DNA from: Solibacillus sp045640265
GTDB lineage: Bacteria > Bacillota > Bacilli > Bacillales_A > Planococcaceae
Length of the DNA stretch: 24,042 nucleotides
Assembly (NCBI GenBank): GCA_045640265.1
Contig: JAZUES010000227.1
Location: 1-24,042, forward strand
Direction of reading: 5' to 3'
In this document: positions 7,466 through 14,930 of the stretch, piece by piece
Position numbering within the stretch: the stretch's first letter is position 1
How the letters are laid out: the number at the start of each line of letters is the position of its first letter
Notes under the pieces: model-generated
Seen by the model: the letters and a program-made list of their open reading frames with translations, nothing else
What the model was told of the DNA's origin: nothing
The model's database searches: none
Made by a program: the position numbers and the translations under genes

Positions 7466-8317
7466 ATGATTTCAATCGGATTAACGGGTTGGGGAGATCA
7501 CCCGGACATCTATAGTGAAGTAACAGCAGCAAAAGATAAATTATTTGATTACAGTGGGCATTTTCCTATTGTAGAATTAGATACATCATTTTACGCCATT
7601 CCTACGCCAGAAACGACCGAAAAATGGTGCAAAGAAACACCAGATAACTTTCAATTTGTCGTGAAAACCTATCAGGGAATGACGGGCCATCTGCGTGATG
7701 AATTACCGTATGAAACAAAAAACGATATGTTCAATGCATTTCGTGCTTGTGCACAAACGTTTCAAAAAAACGGAAAGTTAGCTATGGTTCTTGTACAATT
7801 TCCTCCGTGGTTTGACTGTCAACAAAAAAATGTACAATATATTCGATATATGAAACAACAGCTTGCAGATTTTCCAATTGCCATTGAATTTCGAAATCAA
7901 ACTTGGTATGCCACGAATATGAAGGATAAAACATTGGGATTTTTAAAGGATAATGAGCTTATTCACACGGTTTGTGACGAACCGCAAGCAGGAAGTGGCT
8001 CTGTACCTTTCGTATCGATTGCAACGCATGATAAAGTGCTTGTCCGCATTCACGGTCGAAACGTATTTGGTTGGCGTAATATTGGTCACGGAGAAAATTG
8101 GCGGAAAGTCCGCTTTTTATATGATTACAATGAAGAAGAACTGCAAATATTAAGTGAGCAAATTTCACTTTTAAGTAAACAAGCGAACGATGTTTTTGTA
8201 TTATTCAATAATAACTCTGGTGGACATGCAGCAAAAAATGCGAAACGACTGCAACAAATTTTGCAACTTCAATTTGACGGCTTAGCACCAAAACAAATGA
8301 ATTTTTTTGATGAGTAA
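7466..8317 (+). CDS. yunF: DUF72 family protein, YunF-like (UPF0759)
   Basis: A protein of about 283 residues with the DUF72 start IxIGLTGWGDHPDIY, then FPIVELDTSFYAIPTPETTEKWCKETPDNFQFVVKTYQGMTGH, and later AIEFRNQTWY, VRIHGRN and VFVLFNNNSGGHAAKNA. These segments are diagnostic of the family, which forms a TIM barrel; its biochemical role is not established. The start at ATG 7466 is preferred because AAGGGG (7452-7457) sits eight bases upstream; GTG 7457 and ATG 7460 overlap that site. It lies in the same position relative to suf and yunD as in Bacillus subtilis, and yunD follows after 21 bases, so the two are probably co-transcribed. Confidence 0.88.
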   Translation: MISIGLTGWGDHPDIYSEVTAAKDKLFDYSGHFPIVELDTSFYAIPTPETTEKWCKETPDNFQFVVKTYQGMTGHLRDELPYETKNDMFNAFRACAQTFQKNGKLAMVLVQFPPWFDCQQKNVQYIRYMKQQLADFPIAIEFRNQTWYATNMKDKTLGFLKDNELIHTVCDEPQAGSGSVPFVSIATHDKVLVRIHGRNVFGWRNIGHGENWRKVRFLYDYNEEELQILSEQISLLSKQANDVFVLFNNNSGGHAAKNAKRLQQILQLQFDGLAPKQMNFFDE

Positions 8318-8338
8318 AGATAAAGTGAGGTGGCAAAG

Positions 8339-9703
8339 GTGCGAGAAATAATCCATTTTTTTCATACGAATGATTTGCATAGTCATTTTAGTTATTGGAA
8401 ACGTAGTCAATCGTTTATACAAATGCAGCGCCAAATGCTTGCTGAACATGGAGAAACGAGTTTTTTAGTCGATTTAGGAGATCATTTAGATCGCTCTAAT
8501 TTATATACAGAAGCAACGTTAGGTAAAGGAAATGTAACATTGCTAAACGATGCTCAGTACGATGTCGTAACACTTGGGAATAACGAAGGCATTACATTAC
8601 CTTATGACGTTCTTTATCATTTGTATGATGAAGCTAATTTTGATGTCGTTGTGGGTAATTTAGGATCACTCCAAAATGACAATCCATCATGGCTCAAGCC
8701 ATACACAATTTTAACAACGCAATACGGTACGAAAATTGGTGTAATTGCAGCGACTGCACAATTTGATGCCTTTTACCGAGAGCTTGGTTGGGTAGTGACC
8801 CCACCACGGAATCAGCTGATTGAACAGGTGCAAAAGCTACAACAACAAGTCGATATAATTGTATGCTTATCTCATTTAGGCATTACAGAGGATGAATTAC
8901 TGGCGAAAGAATGTCCCGCAATTGACGTCATCTTTGGTGCTCATACGCATCATATTTTCGAACAAGGACGTTATGAAAATGGCGTATTGCTTACAGGTGG
9001 AGGAAAGTTTGGGCAGTACACAGGTCAGCTTACAATTGAATGGGACGCGTCAACAAAAAAAGTAGTCACCAAAAAGGACCGCTTATATGAAAATGCCTTG
9101 TTACCAGAAGTAGAAGGAGAAAATAAGTGGTTATTGAGTTTACAAAAACAAGCCAAAACGCTATTAGAACAACCAGAGTTTTTATTATCAAAGCCACTCA
9201 ACAAAGAATGGTTCCATCGCTCCCAACTTTCAAATCTTTTTGCGGAATGTGTATTCGACTATACGAAAGCAGATTGTGTACTATTTAATGCCGGCATTTT
9301 TGTTGAAAGTATGAACAAAGGTTATGTGACTGCATATGATATTCACAAAATATTACCGCATCCGATAAATCTTTGTGTCATACAATTAACAGGCAATGAA
9401 TTAAAAGAAATGTTCGTACAGTCAGAAAATGAAGAATGGCCACGTCTTGAGTTAAAGGGACTTGGTTTCCGTGGCATCATTTTTGGAAAACTACTAAATT
9501 ACGGAATAACGATGAACAAGCAGCGAAAACTTTATATAAACGGTGAACTTATGGTGCCCGATAAAGTATATCGATTAGCAACATTAGACTTGTTTACATT
9601 TGGCTTTTTCTTTCCAAGTTTTAAGTACGCTAAGAAGCATTATTATTTACCAGAATTTATTCGAGATATTTTCAAAACCTATTGTAGGAAGAAATTTCAA
9701 TAG
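8339..9703 (+). CDS. yunD: YunD-like metallophosphatase (5'-nucleotidase / 2',3'-cyclic nucleotide phosphodiesterase family)
   Basis: A two-domain protein of 454 residues. The N-terminal calcineurin-like domain has metal-binding motifs HTNDLHSHF (9-17), DLGDHLDRSN, GNNEG (80-84), CLSHLGITEDE and GAHTHHIF; the C-terminal half resembles the 5'-nucleotidase C domain, with LFNAGIF and the ILPHPINLCVIQLTGNEL segment. In classical 5'-nucleotidases the third motif is GNHE; here it is GNNE, as I recall also for Bacillus YunD, so the catalytic histidine is replaced. No signal peptide is visible, so it should be cytoplasmic, unlike secreted 5'-nucleotidases. GTG 8339 is chosen because GAGGTG (8327-8332) is six bases upstream; GTG 8330 lies inside that site. 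Substrate unknown. Confidence 0.88.
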   Translation: MREIIHFFHTNDLHSHFSYWKRSQSFIQMQRQMLAEHGETSFLVDLGDHLDRSNLYTEATLGKGNVTLLNDAQYDVVTLGNNEGITLPYDVLYHLYDEANFDVVVGNLGSLQNDNPSWLKPYTILTTQYGTKIGVIAATAQFDAFYRELGWVVTPPRNQLIEQVQKLQQQVDIIVCLSHLGITEDELLAKECPAIDVIFGAHTHHIFEQGRYENGVLLTGGGKFGQYTGQLTIEWDASTKKVVTKKDRLYENALLPEVEGENKWLLSLQKQAKTLLEQPEFLLSKPLNKEWFHRSQLSNLFAECVFDYTKADCVLFNAGIFVESMNKGYVTAYDIHKILPHPINLCVIQLTGNELKEMFVQSENEEWPRLELKGLGFRGIIFGKLLNYGITMNKQRKLYINGELMVPDKVYRLATLDLFTFGFFFPSFKYAKKHYYLPEFIRDIFKTYCRKKFQ

Positions 9704-9704
9704 A

Positions 9705-9742
9705 TTATACATTCTTCATTTCATGGTATAATAAATGAAATG
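9705..9742 (+). promoter_or_regulatory. Extended -10 promoter with a perfect dyad centred on the -10
   Basis: TGG-TATAAT (9724-9732) is an exact extended -10; a weak -35, TTATAC, lies 16 bp upstream at 9705-9710. The perfect 8-bp inverted repeat CATTTCAT (9717-9724) and ATGAAATG (9735-9742) has the same centre (9729.5) as the TATAAT box. Confidence 0.65.
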
Positions 9743-9770
9743 TACTGATAGATTGGAGAAAGTAGATTCA

Positions 9771-10874
9771 ATGCGATTAATATCTATGAATGTTCTCAAA
9801 GAAGGTATGGTTGTCGGGAGAACAATTTGGAATGAAGCCGGACATCCACTACTGCATAAAGATGTTATCGTAACAAGCCGAATTGTAGAGCGATTACGCG
9901 AGCTTAATATACAGTATTTATACATTGAAGATAAAGTTTCGAGTGGGATTAAAGTAGAAGAAACCGTTACACCTGCCAAACGAATTCAAGTAGTAAAAAA
10001 TATCACAAAATCATTTGAAGAAGTAAAGCAAGCAAAATCATCGCAAACTTCATACGTATTAGATCAGCAGTCGAAAGTAATCGGTCTTATTGTAGAAGAC
10101 ATTATAAATTCGATAATAGGTAGTGAAGAATTACTGATGGTATTGACAGATGCTTATTTATATGATGAATATATTTACCAACATTCTTTCCAAGTAACAA
10201 TGTACTCAATAGCCATTGCAAAAGAAATGGGCTATTCTTATGATGATATTCGGCTAATTGGTATGGGAGCTATATTACATGATATTGGGAAGCTATTAAT
10301 TCCTTCAGAAATTTTATTGAAGCCAGGCAAGCTAACAGAAGAAGAGTACGAAGAAATGAAGCATCATACACGTTTCGGTTTTGATTTATTACGAAACCTA
10401 CATTCGGTTTCTTTACTTGTAGCACATTGTGCATTCCAACACCATGAGCGGATTGATGGTAGTGGCTATCCTCGAGGGTTAGTTGACTTTGAAATTCATC
10501 CATTTGCGAAAATTATTGCTGTTGCGGATGTATTTGATGCACTGACATCTACACGTGTTTATCGCAAAAAAATGCTACCTATTGATGCCATTGCTATTAT
10601 TAAAGAAGGTAGAGGAATTCAGTTTGATACGCGTGTTTTCGATGCCTTTAAACAAAGCATTATTCATTATGTAAACGGTACGCTTGTATTGTTAAGTGAT
10701 GGTCGACGCGGAATTATTTCGAAGCAAAACCTTGTCGATGCTTCACGCCCATGGTTGCGTATTTTTGAAGAAGATAATTCAAGGTTAGAAGCTACATATG
10801 AAATTTGCTTGAGTGACTACCCAATGCTCGAAATAGAAAAAATTGAGTTAGATTTTGTCGCTTATGCGGAATAG
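9771..10874 (+). CDS. HD-GYP domain protein, putative c-di-GMP phosphodiesterase
   Basis: HD-GYP proteins hydrolyse cyclic di-GMP. The 367-residue product has an N-terminal region of about 120 residues starting MRLISMNVLKEGM, which occurs before many Gram-positive HD-GYP domains, then the catalytic core: the LHDIGKLLIP metal motif (H170, D171), HHTRFGFDLL, CAFQHHERIDGSGYPRG with G232-Y233-P234, and AVADVFDALTS. All core motifs look intact, so it is probably active. There is no membrane segment. The start at ATG 9771 fits the predicted transcript start near 9739; an in-frame ATG at 9735 would lie at or before that point. A hairpin just after the stop separates it from yunB. A degenerate EAL protein is encoded about 8 kb downstream. 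Confidence 0.92.
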   Translation: MRLISMNVLKEGMVVGRTIWNEAGHPLLHKDVIVTSRIVERLRELNIQYLYIEDKVSSGIKVEETVTPAKRIQVVKNITKSFEEVKQAKSSQTSYVLDQQSKVIGLIVEDIINSIIGSEELLMVLTDAYLYDEYIYQHSFQVTMYSIAIAKEMGYSYDDIRLIGMGAILHDIGKLLIPSEILLKPGKLTEEEYEEMKHHTRFGFDLLRNLHSVSLLVAHCAFQHHERIDGSGYPRGLVDFEIHPFAKIIAVADVFDALTSTRVYRKKMLPIDAIAIIKEGRGIQFDTRVFDAFKQSIIHYVNGTLVLLSDGRRGIISKQNLVDASRPWLRIFEEDNSRLEATYEICLSDYPMLEIEKIELDFVAYAE

Positions 10875-10897
10875 AGAAATCCTCCTTACCATATTGT
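10869..10897 (+). promoter_or_regulatory. Candidate sigma-E-like promoter of yunB inside the hairpin
   Basis: GAATAGA (10869-10875; 5 of 7 to KMATATT), a 14-bp spacer, then CATATTGT (10890-10897; 6 of 8 to CATACAnT). Bacillus subtilis yunB is known as a sigma-E gene, which makes a promoter here plausible. A transcript starting from it would lack the left arm of the hairpin. Confidence 0.4.
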
Positions 10898-10919
10898 ATA
10901 GGTAAGGAGGATTTCTTTT
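10876..10919 (+). terminator. 15-bp hairpin that ends the HD-GYP unit and contains the yunB ribosome binding site
   Basis: A perfect 15-bp stem (10876-10890 with 10901-10915) with a 10-base loop is followed by TTTT. Its right arm contains AAGGAGG (10904-10910), the ribosome binding site for the TTG start of yunB at 10918. The loop and its edge hold CATATTGTA (10890-10898), which fits a mother-cell sigma factor -10. Confidence 0.85.
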
Positions 10920-11685
10920 GCGATTTAAAAGAAGTAGAAGAATGCATTTTCGGAAAAAGAGCAGTAAAAAAAATTTTGTTACACTTTTACTAATGAGTAT
11001 TATTATTATGGTTGTTATTAGTATTTATGTCGTGAATGCGAGATTAATGCCAACGTATTTGCAGTATGCTGAAGTACAAACACAGAAAGTTGCCTCTTAT
11101 GTTGTCAGTAAAGCGATTAATTCAAAAACCTCGAGCGTATTAGATGTTAATGAAATTATTGTGGATATACCAACACAATCAAACGATGTGATCACTACAA
11201 AGTTTAATACAGAGATTATTAATCAAGTTCGTGCAGAAACGCAAACTCTTGTAAAAGAATATTTAGAACAAGCGGAAAATGGAGATTTATCACATTTACC
11301 GAATTTAGAAAATGTCGAATATGATGTTGGTAAGATGGAGGCGGGGGATGGTATCGTCTTCTTTGTGCCACTCGGTCAGGCATTGAACCTACCTATTTTA
11401 GGGAATTTAGGTCCTAAAATTCCAATTCGATTTCATATTATTGGGAATGTGCAAAGTAATATTGAGTCTTCAATAGAAGAATTCGGAATAAATAATGCGA
11501 AGGTTGAAGTCAATTTATTGATTGCAGTCAAAGTACAAATTATTATTCCATTTGCGAGTAAATCAGCATCAGTTCAGCAAAAAATCCCGATTGCAATGGG
11601 CCTAGTAAGGGGAACTGTACCGCATATTTATAGCGCGGGTGAGGGCGCTCAGCCATCGATTGAAGTACCTATCCCATATGAATAG
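10918..11685 (+). CDS. yunB: Sporulation protein YunB
   Basis: A 255-residue protein with a basic N-terminus (RFKRSRRMHFRKKSSKKN), one membrane segment at about residues 20-42, and an outside domain that starts ARLMPTYLQYAEVQTQKVASYVVSKAIN, the recognisable YunB beginning. In Bacillus subtilis the gene is expressed in the mother cell under sigma-E and contributes to spore formation. The start is TTG 10918: AAGGAGG at 10904-10910 is seven bases upstream and no ATG has comparable support. That binding site is buried in the 3' arm of the upstream hairpin, so read-through messages from the HD-GYP gene should be poorly translated. Its presence implies an endospore former. Confidence 0.92.
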   Translation: MRFKRSRRMHFRKKSSKKNFVTLLLMSIIIMVVISIYVVNARLMPTYLQYAEVQTQKVASYVVSKAINSKTSSVLDVNEIIVDIPTQSNDVITTKFNTEIINQVRAETQTLVKEYLEQAENGDLSHLPNLENVEYDVGKMEAGDGIVFFVPLGQALNLPILGNLGPKIPIRFHIIGNVQSNIESSIEEFGINNAKVEVNLLIAVKVQIIIPFASKSASVQQKIPIAMGLVRGTVPHIYSAGEGAQPSIEVPIPYE

Positions 11686-11746
11686 TACAGTAAAGGCAAG
11701 ATGTTGATGAACTAATCTAAATTATTAGATTTGTGGGAATAGTTAG

Positions 11747-11775
11747 TTGTTACAAGTGTTAGAATATGTTACATT
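11747..11775 (+). promoter_or_regulatory. Candidate sigma-A promoter of lipA
   Basis: TTGTTA (11747-11752), 17 bp, TACATT (11770-11775), with TG one base before the -10 (extended form). Each hexamer matches 4/6. Confidence 0.5.
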
Positions 11776-11822
11776 GACAACAGTAGCAGCCCAGAAATAG
11801 TTGAGTAAAAAGGAGAAATATC

Positions 11823-12734
11823 ATGACATCTTGTAAACCAACTAGTCAAAAAGAAGAGTATCTACGTAAACCAGAGTGGCTAAAAATTAAGCTGAATACC
11901 AATGATGAATACAAGGGTTTAAAAAAGTTGATGCGCGAGAACAACTTGCATACGGTATGCGAAGAAGCACGCTGTCCGAATATTCATGAATGCTGGGGAG
12001 AACGTCGTACAGCAACAATGATGATTTTAGGCTCGATTTGTACGCGTGCTTGTCGCTTCTGTGCAGTTAAAACAGGATTGCCGAATGAAATAGACTTAGC
12101 AGAGCCAGAACGTGTGGCGGATTCTGTGGCGCTAATGAACTTAAAACATGTCGTAATTACGATGGTGGCACGGGATGATTTAAAAGATGGTGGAGCGGAA
12201 GTACTAGCAGAAACGGTACGTGCAATTCGTCGTAAAAGCCCATTAACATCGATTGAAGTATTACCTTCTGATTTAGGTGGCCATGAAGAAAATTTACGCA
12301 TTTTAATGGACGTAAAACCAGATATTTTAAATCATAATATTGAAACTGTTCGTAGCTTAACACCACGAGTTCGTGCAAGAGCTACCTATGATCGTTCACT
12401 GGAATTTCTGCGTCGTGCCAAAGAAATGCAGCCAACGATTCCAACAAAATCTTCTTTAATGATTGGCTTAGGTGAAACATTAGAAGATATTTATGAAGTG
12501 ATGGATGATTTGCGGGCAAATAATGTGGATATTATGACGATTGGTCAATACTTACAGCCTACAAAAAAGCATATAGCAGTAAAAAAATATTATTCGCCTC
12601 TTGAATTTGGTAAGCTACGTAAGATTGCAATGGAAAAGGGCTTTAGCCATTGTGAAGCGGGACCACTCGTACGTAGTAGCTACCATGCAGATGAGCAAGT
12701 GAATGCAGCAAATAAAAACAAGGTAGAAATTTAA
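11823..12734 (+). CDS. lipA: Lipoyl synthase LipA (radical SAM)
   Basis: LipA inserts two sulfur atoms into octanoyl groups on lipoyl domains, using SAM radicals and sacrificing an auxiliary 4Fe-4S cluster. Both cysteine sets are present in this 303-residue protein: the auxiliary C46, C51 and C57 (CEEARCPNIHEC) and the radical-SAM CxxxCxxC C73, C77 and C80 (CTRACRFC). The C-terminal GPLVRSSYHADEQ has the conserved serine that binds the auxiliary cluster. AAGGAG precedes the ATG by about eight bases. Because the enzyme destroys a cluster each cycle, it depends on the Suf, Nfu and A-type proteins encoded in the same window. The order yunB-lipA-yutD matches Bacillus subtilis, apart from local losses. 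Confidence 0.97.
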   Translation: MTSCKPTSQKEEYLRKPEWLKIKLNTNDEYKGLKKLMRENNLHTVCEEARCPNIHECWGERRTATMMILGSICTRACRFCAVKTGLPNEIDLAEPERVADSVALMNLKHVVITMVARDDLKDGGAEVLAETVRAIRRKSPLTSIEVLPSDLGGHEENLRILMDVKPDILNHNIETVRSLTPRVRARATYDRSLEFLRRAKEMQPTIPTKSSLMIGLGETLEDIYEVMDDLRANNVDIMTIGQYLQPTKKHIAVKKYYSPLEFGKLRKIAMEKGFSHCEAGPLVRSSYHADEQVNAANKNKVEI

Positions 12735-12763
12735 TTCAATGTAGCCCATTAAATTGAAAACTA

Positions 12764-12793
12764 CCGAAAATTCATTTGGAATATTGCTTTCGG
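12764..12793 (+). other. Imperfect hairpin between lipA and yutD
   Basis: CCGAAA-ATTC (12764-12773) pairs with GAAT (12779-12782) and TTTCGG (12788-12793), with a 5-base bulge. No T tract follows, so it is not a clear terminator; it may lie in a lipA-yutD transcript. Confidence 0.35.
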
Positions 12794-12838
12794 CAAAAAT
12801 ATTCTTTAACATGAAGATAAAGATAGGTGGTGTACAAT

Positions 12839-13252
12839 TTGATTATTGCAGAAGGCTATACTTATGAAGTAATCGAAAATGTGCGTGACGGTTTTAAAGA
12901 AGAAGCCTTTACCGCACGTTATTCAGATATTTTAACGAAATATGATTATATTGTCGGTGACTGGGGTTATGGTCAGTTGCGTTTGAAAGGATTTTTTGAC
13001 GACAAAAATCAAAAATCGACGTTTGATACAAAAATTAGCACGATAGAAGATTATTTATACGAATACTGTAACTTTGGCTGTGCATACTTTATCGTTCAAA
13101 AAACAGGCCGTGCACCAGAACCAGTGGTGGAAGATAGTGCTGTTGAAGTGAAGATAGAACCTGAAGTACAAGAAGACGTTCAAGAAGACTTGGTAGAAGT
13201 TATAGATACTACAGAAGTTATAGAATCGGCTGAAAGTATTGTAAAAGGTTAA
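12839..13252 (+). CDS. yutD: YutD family protein (DUF1027)
   Basis: A small cytoplasmic protein of unknown biochemical role. The DUF1027 core is clear: AFTARYSDILTKYDYIVGDWGYGQLRLKGFFDDKNQKSTFDTKISTIEDYLYEYCNFGCAYFIVQK. It is followed by an acidic tail of about 40 residues rich in E, D and V that looks disordered. I prefer the TTG at 12839 (MIIAEGYTYEV) because AGGTGGTG (12825-12832) is six bases upstream; a GTG at 12827 overlaps that site and would add four residues. The product is then 137 residues. It lies directly after lipA as in Bacillus subtilis and ends at a strong terminator. Confidence 0.85.
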   Translation: MIIAEGYTYEVIENVRDGFKEEAFTARYSDILTKYDYIVGDWGYGQLRLKGFFDDKNQKSTFDTKISTIEDYLYEYCNFGCAYFIVQKTGRAPEPVVEDSAVEVKIEPEVQEDVQEDLVEVIDTTEVIESAESIVKG

Positions 13253-13256
13253 AAAT

Positions 13257-13296
13257 AAAAACTACTAATTTTAAGAAAAAATTAGTAGTTTTTGGT
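13257..13296. terminator. Bidirectional terminator between yutD and the DUF3055 gene
   Basis: A perfect 16-bp AT-rich stem (core ACTACTAATTTT / AAAATTAGTAGT) around 13257-13293 with A's on the left and T's on the right, so it can stop transcription in both directions. Confidence 0.85.
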
Positions 13297-13311
13297 TTTT
13301 TCACCTATTTT

Positions 13312-13578
13312 TTAGCTTAGTAATTCACGTAAATATTCTCGTAAGTCCACTGTATCAGCTTCTGTTCGATTATATACATGCTCTAAATAGCCAGGTTCCT
13401 CCACATCATCTGATCCAATAATTGCAAATCGACCAAATTGAATGTCTAAAACGAGTACTTTGCCGAAAAATCGACTACTTTGTAAAATCGCTAAATCATA
13501 GCGCTGCGTCTTTCCTGCAAAGCTAACGAAGCGCGTTTTTGTATCTTCTACATCATCATATAAGAAAAATCGTTCCAT
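13312..13578 (-). CDS. DUF3055 family protein
   Basis: A small, soluble protein of 88 residues (MERFFLYDDVEDTKTRF...). The segments RFVSFAGKTQRYDLAI, GKVLVLDIQFGRFAIIGSDD and VEEPGYLEH match my recollection of the DUF3055 family in Bacillales; no function is known. The start at ATG 13578 is preferred: AAGGGG lies about 12 bases upstream, while a GTG 21 bases earlier overlaps that site. It is convergent with yutD and divergent from yutE. A reverse promoter candidate (TTGATA, 18 bp, TACCAT) lies within the 91-base divergent spacer. Confidence 0.75.
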   Translation of the reverse strand: MERFFLYDDVEDTKTRFVSFAGKTQRYDLAILQSSRFFGKVLVLDIQFGRFAIIGSDDVEEPGYLEHVYNRTEADTVDLREYLRELLS

Positions 13579-13669
13579 TTTGCTTTGAACCCCTTCCACT
13601 TCTAAAGAATATGGTACTATATAAGGGAAAACACTATCAACTTTTATTGATTGAATGGAGGCTTTATCT

Positions 13670-14122
13670 ATGTATTTCGTAGATAGAAATAAAATTACAT
13701 TAAACTTAACGCACTTAGACGAGTTATTAGCATTACTTGAATCAAATGATAACTGGTTATCAGATGATATTCATAAACTAGCATTACAACGTATTGGTCA
13801 TAACGTGATGGAAGCAATGATGGATGTAGGGAACTTAGTAATCGACGGCTTCATTATGCGTGACCCAGGTAGCTATGAAGACATTATCGACATTTTCATT
13901 GATGAAAAAGTAATCACACCTGAAATGGAAGCACCGTTAAAAGTGGTTGTAGGCTTACGTAAAATGATTGTACGTGAATTTATTGCAGTAGATAACGAAG
14001 AAGTTTTAAAAGTGTTAACAGCGAACCTGGACACAATGAAACAATTCTCTGGCAAAGTGCATGACTATTTAACAAATGAATTAGGTCCTGTTTCAGCATT
14101 TTTACCAGAGGACCACAAATGA
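13670..14122 (+). CDS. yutE: YutE, HepT-like DUF86 protein with altered catalytic motif
   Basis: A 150-residue all-alpha protein of the DUF86/HepT family. MYFVDRNKI and NLVIDGFIMRDPGSYEDIIDI are typical of Bacillus YutE. HepT toxins carry an RX4-6HXY nuclease/AMPylation-target motif; the corresponding stretch here, LRKMIVREFIA, has R97 but R102 in place of histidine and F104 in place of tyrosine. No MntA-type nucleotidyltransferase antitoxin is adjacent. It is therefore more likely a domesticated protein than a toxin, and its function is unknown. ATG 13670 has GGAGG (13657-13661) eight bases upstream. It overlaps yutF by four bases (ATGA), so they are coupled. A TGG-TACTAT extended -10 at 13612-13620 may be the promoter. 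Confidence 0.88.
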   Translation: MYFVDRNKITLNLTHLDELLALLESNDNWLSDDIHKLALQRIGHNVMEAMMDVGNLVIDGFIMRDPGSYEDIIDIFIDEKVITPEMEAPLKVVVGLRKMIVREFIAVDNEEVLKVLTANLDTMKQFSGKVHDYLTNELGPVSAFLPEDHK

Positions 14123-14883
14123 GTTTCTACAAAGCGTATTGTTTTGATTTAGACGGCACGATTTATCGTGGAAAATCAGGTATTGATTCGGCTGTCGAGT
14201 TTGTTCATTATTTGCAAACACAGCAAATCGAACCTTTTTATGTAACGAATAATTCATCCAAAACGCGTGAAATGCTCCAGCTACTGTTGAAAGACATTGG
14301 CATAGAAGCACCACTTGAGCATATTTATTCAAGCGCACTTGCTACAGCGAAGTACGTTGCTAAAGTTTGTCCTGATAAAATGGCAAATGTCGTTGGTGAA
14401 CAAGGCCTTCGTTTAGCTCTTGAACAAGAGGGTATACAAATTACAAAAGAACAAAGTGCGGTACTTGTCATGGGCATCGATCGTCAAATAACGTACGAAA
14501 AATTGGTTGAAGCGAGTGCCTATGTACAAAACGGCGCACAGTTAATTGGAACAAATGGGGACATTAAGTTTCCAAATGAACATGGCTTTACGCCAGGTAA
14601 TGGTTCTTTTGTCCATTTAGTAGCGAATGTCGCAGGAGTTGAACCGACGTTTGTTGGAAAGCCTTCTCCAGTGATGCTACAAATTATTGCCGAGGAGCAT
14701 GGCTATGACAAGCATGAAATGGTGATGATAGGGGATAACTACGATACCGATATTTTGTGCGGCATTCATTTTGGCTGTGATACCATTCACGTCAATACGG
14801 GTGTGACACGAACAGAAATTGTTAAGCAGCAAGCTAAAGTACCAACATTTTGTGTTGAAAATTTACGCGAGTTAATTAAATAG
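14119..14883 (+). CDS. yutF: HAD-superfamily hydrolase YutF (NagD/p-nitrophenylphosphatase type)
   Basis: A cytoplasmic phosphatase of the NagD-like HAD subfamily, 254 residues. HAD motif I is FDLDGTIYRG with nucleophile D10 and acid/base D12; motif II is FVTNNSSKT (visible as YVTNNSSKT); motif III lysine lies in GKPSP; and motif IV is MIGDNYDTDI. The cap region between motifs II and III has GIDRQITYEKL and GTNGDIKFPNEHGFTPGNGS, characteristic of this subfamily. The physiological substrate is unknown. The start codon overlaps the yutE stop in an ATGA arrangement. A terminator follows. Confidence 0.93.
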   Translation: MSFYKAYCFDLDGTIYRGKSGIDSAVEFVHYLQTQQIEPFYVTNNSSKTREMLQLLLKDIGIEAPLEHIYSSALATAKYVAKVCPDKMANVVGEQGLRLALEQEGIQITKEQSAVLVMGIDRQITYEKLVEASAYVQNGAQLIGTNGDIKFPNEHGFTPGNGSFVHLVANVAGVEPTFVGKPSPVMLQIIAEEHGYDKHEMVMIGDNYDTDILCGIHFGCDTIHVNTGVTRTEIVKQQAKVPTFCVENLRELIK

Positions 14884-14888
14884 GCAAC

Positions 14889-14930
14889 AAAAAATCCGGT
14901 GTGGCAAAGTGATTACCACATCGGATTTTC
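14889..14930. terminator. Terminator shared by yutF and yuzB
   Basis: A 14-bp stem with one G-T pair (AAAATCCGGTGTGG with CCACATCGGATTTT), followed on the + strand by TTC-TTC. The right arm lies inside the last codons of reverse-strand yuzB and the yuzB stop lies in the loop. Confidence 0.7.
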
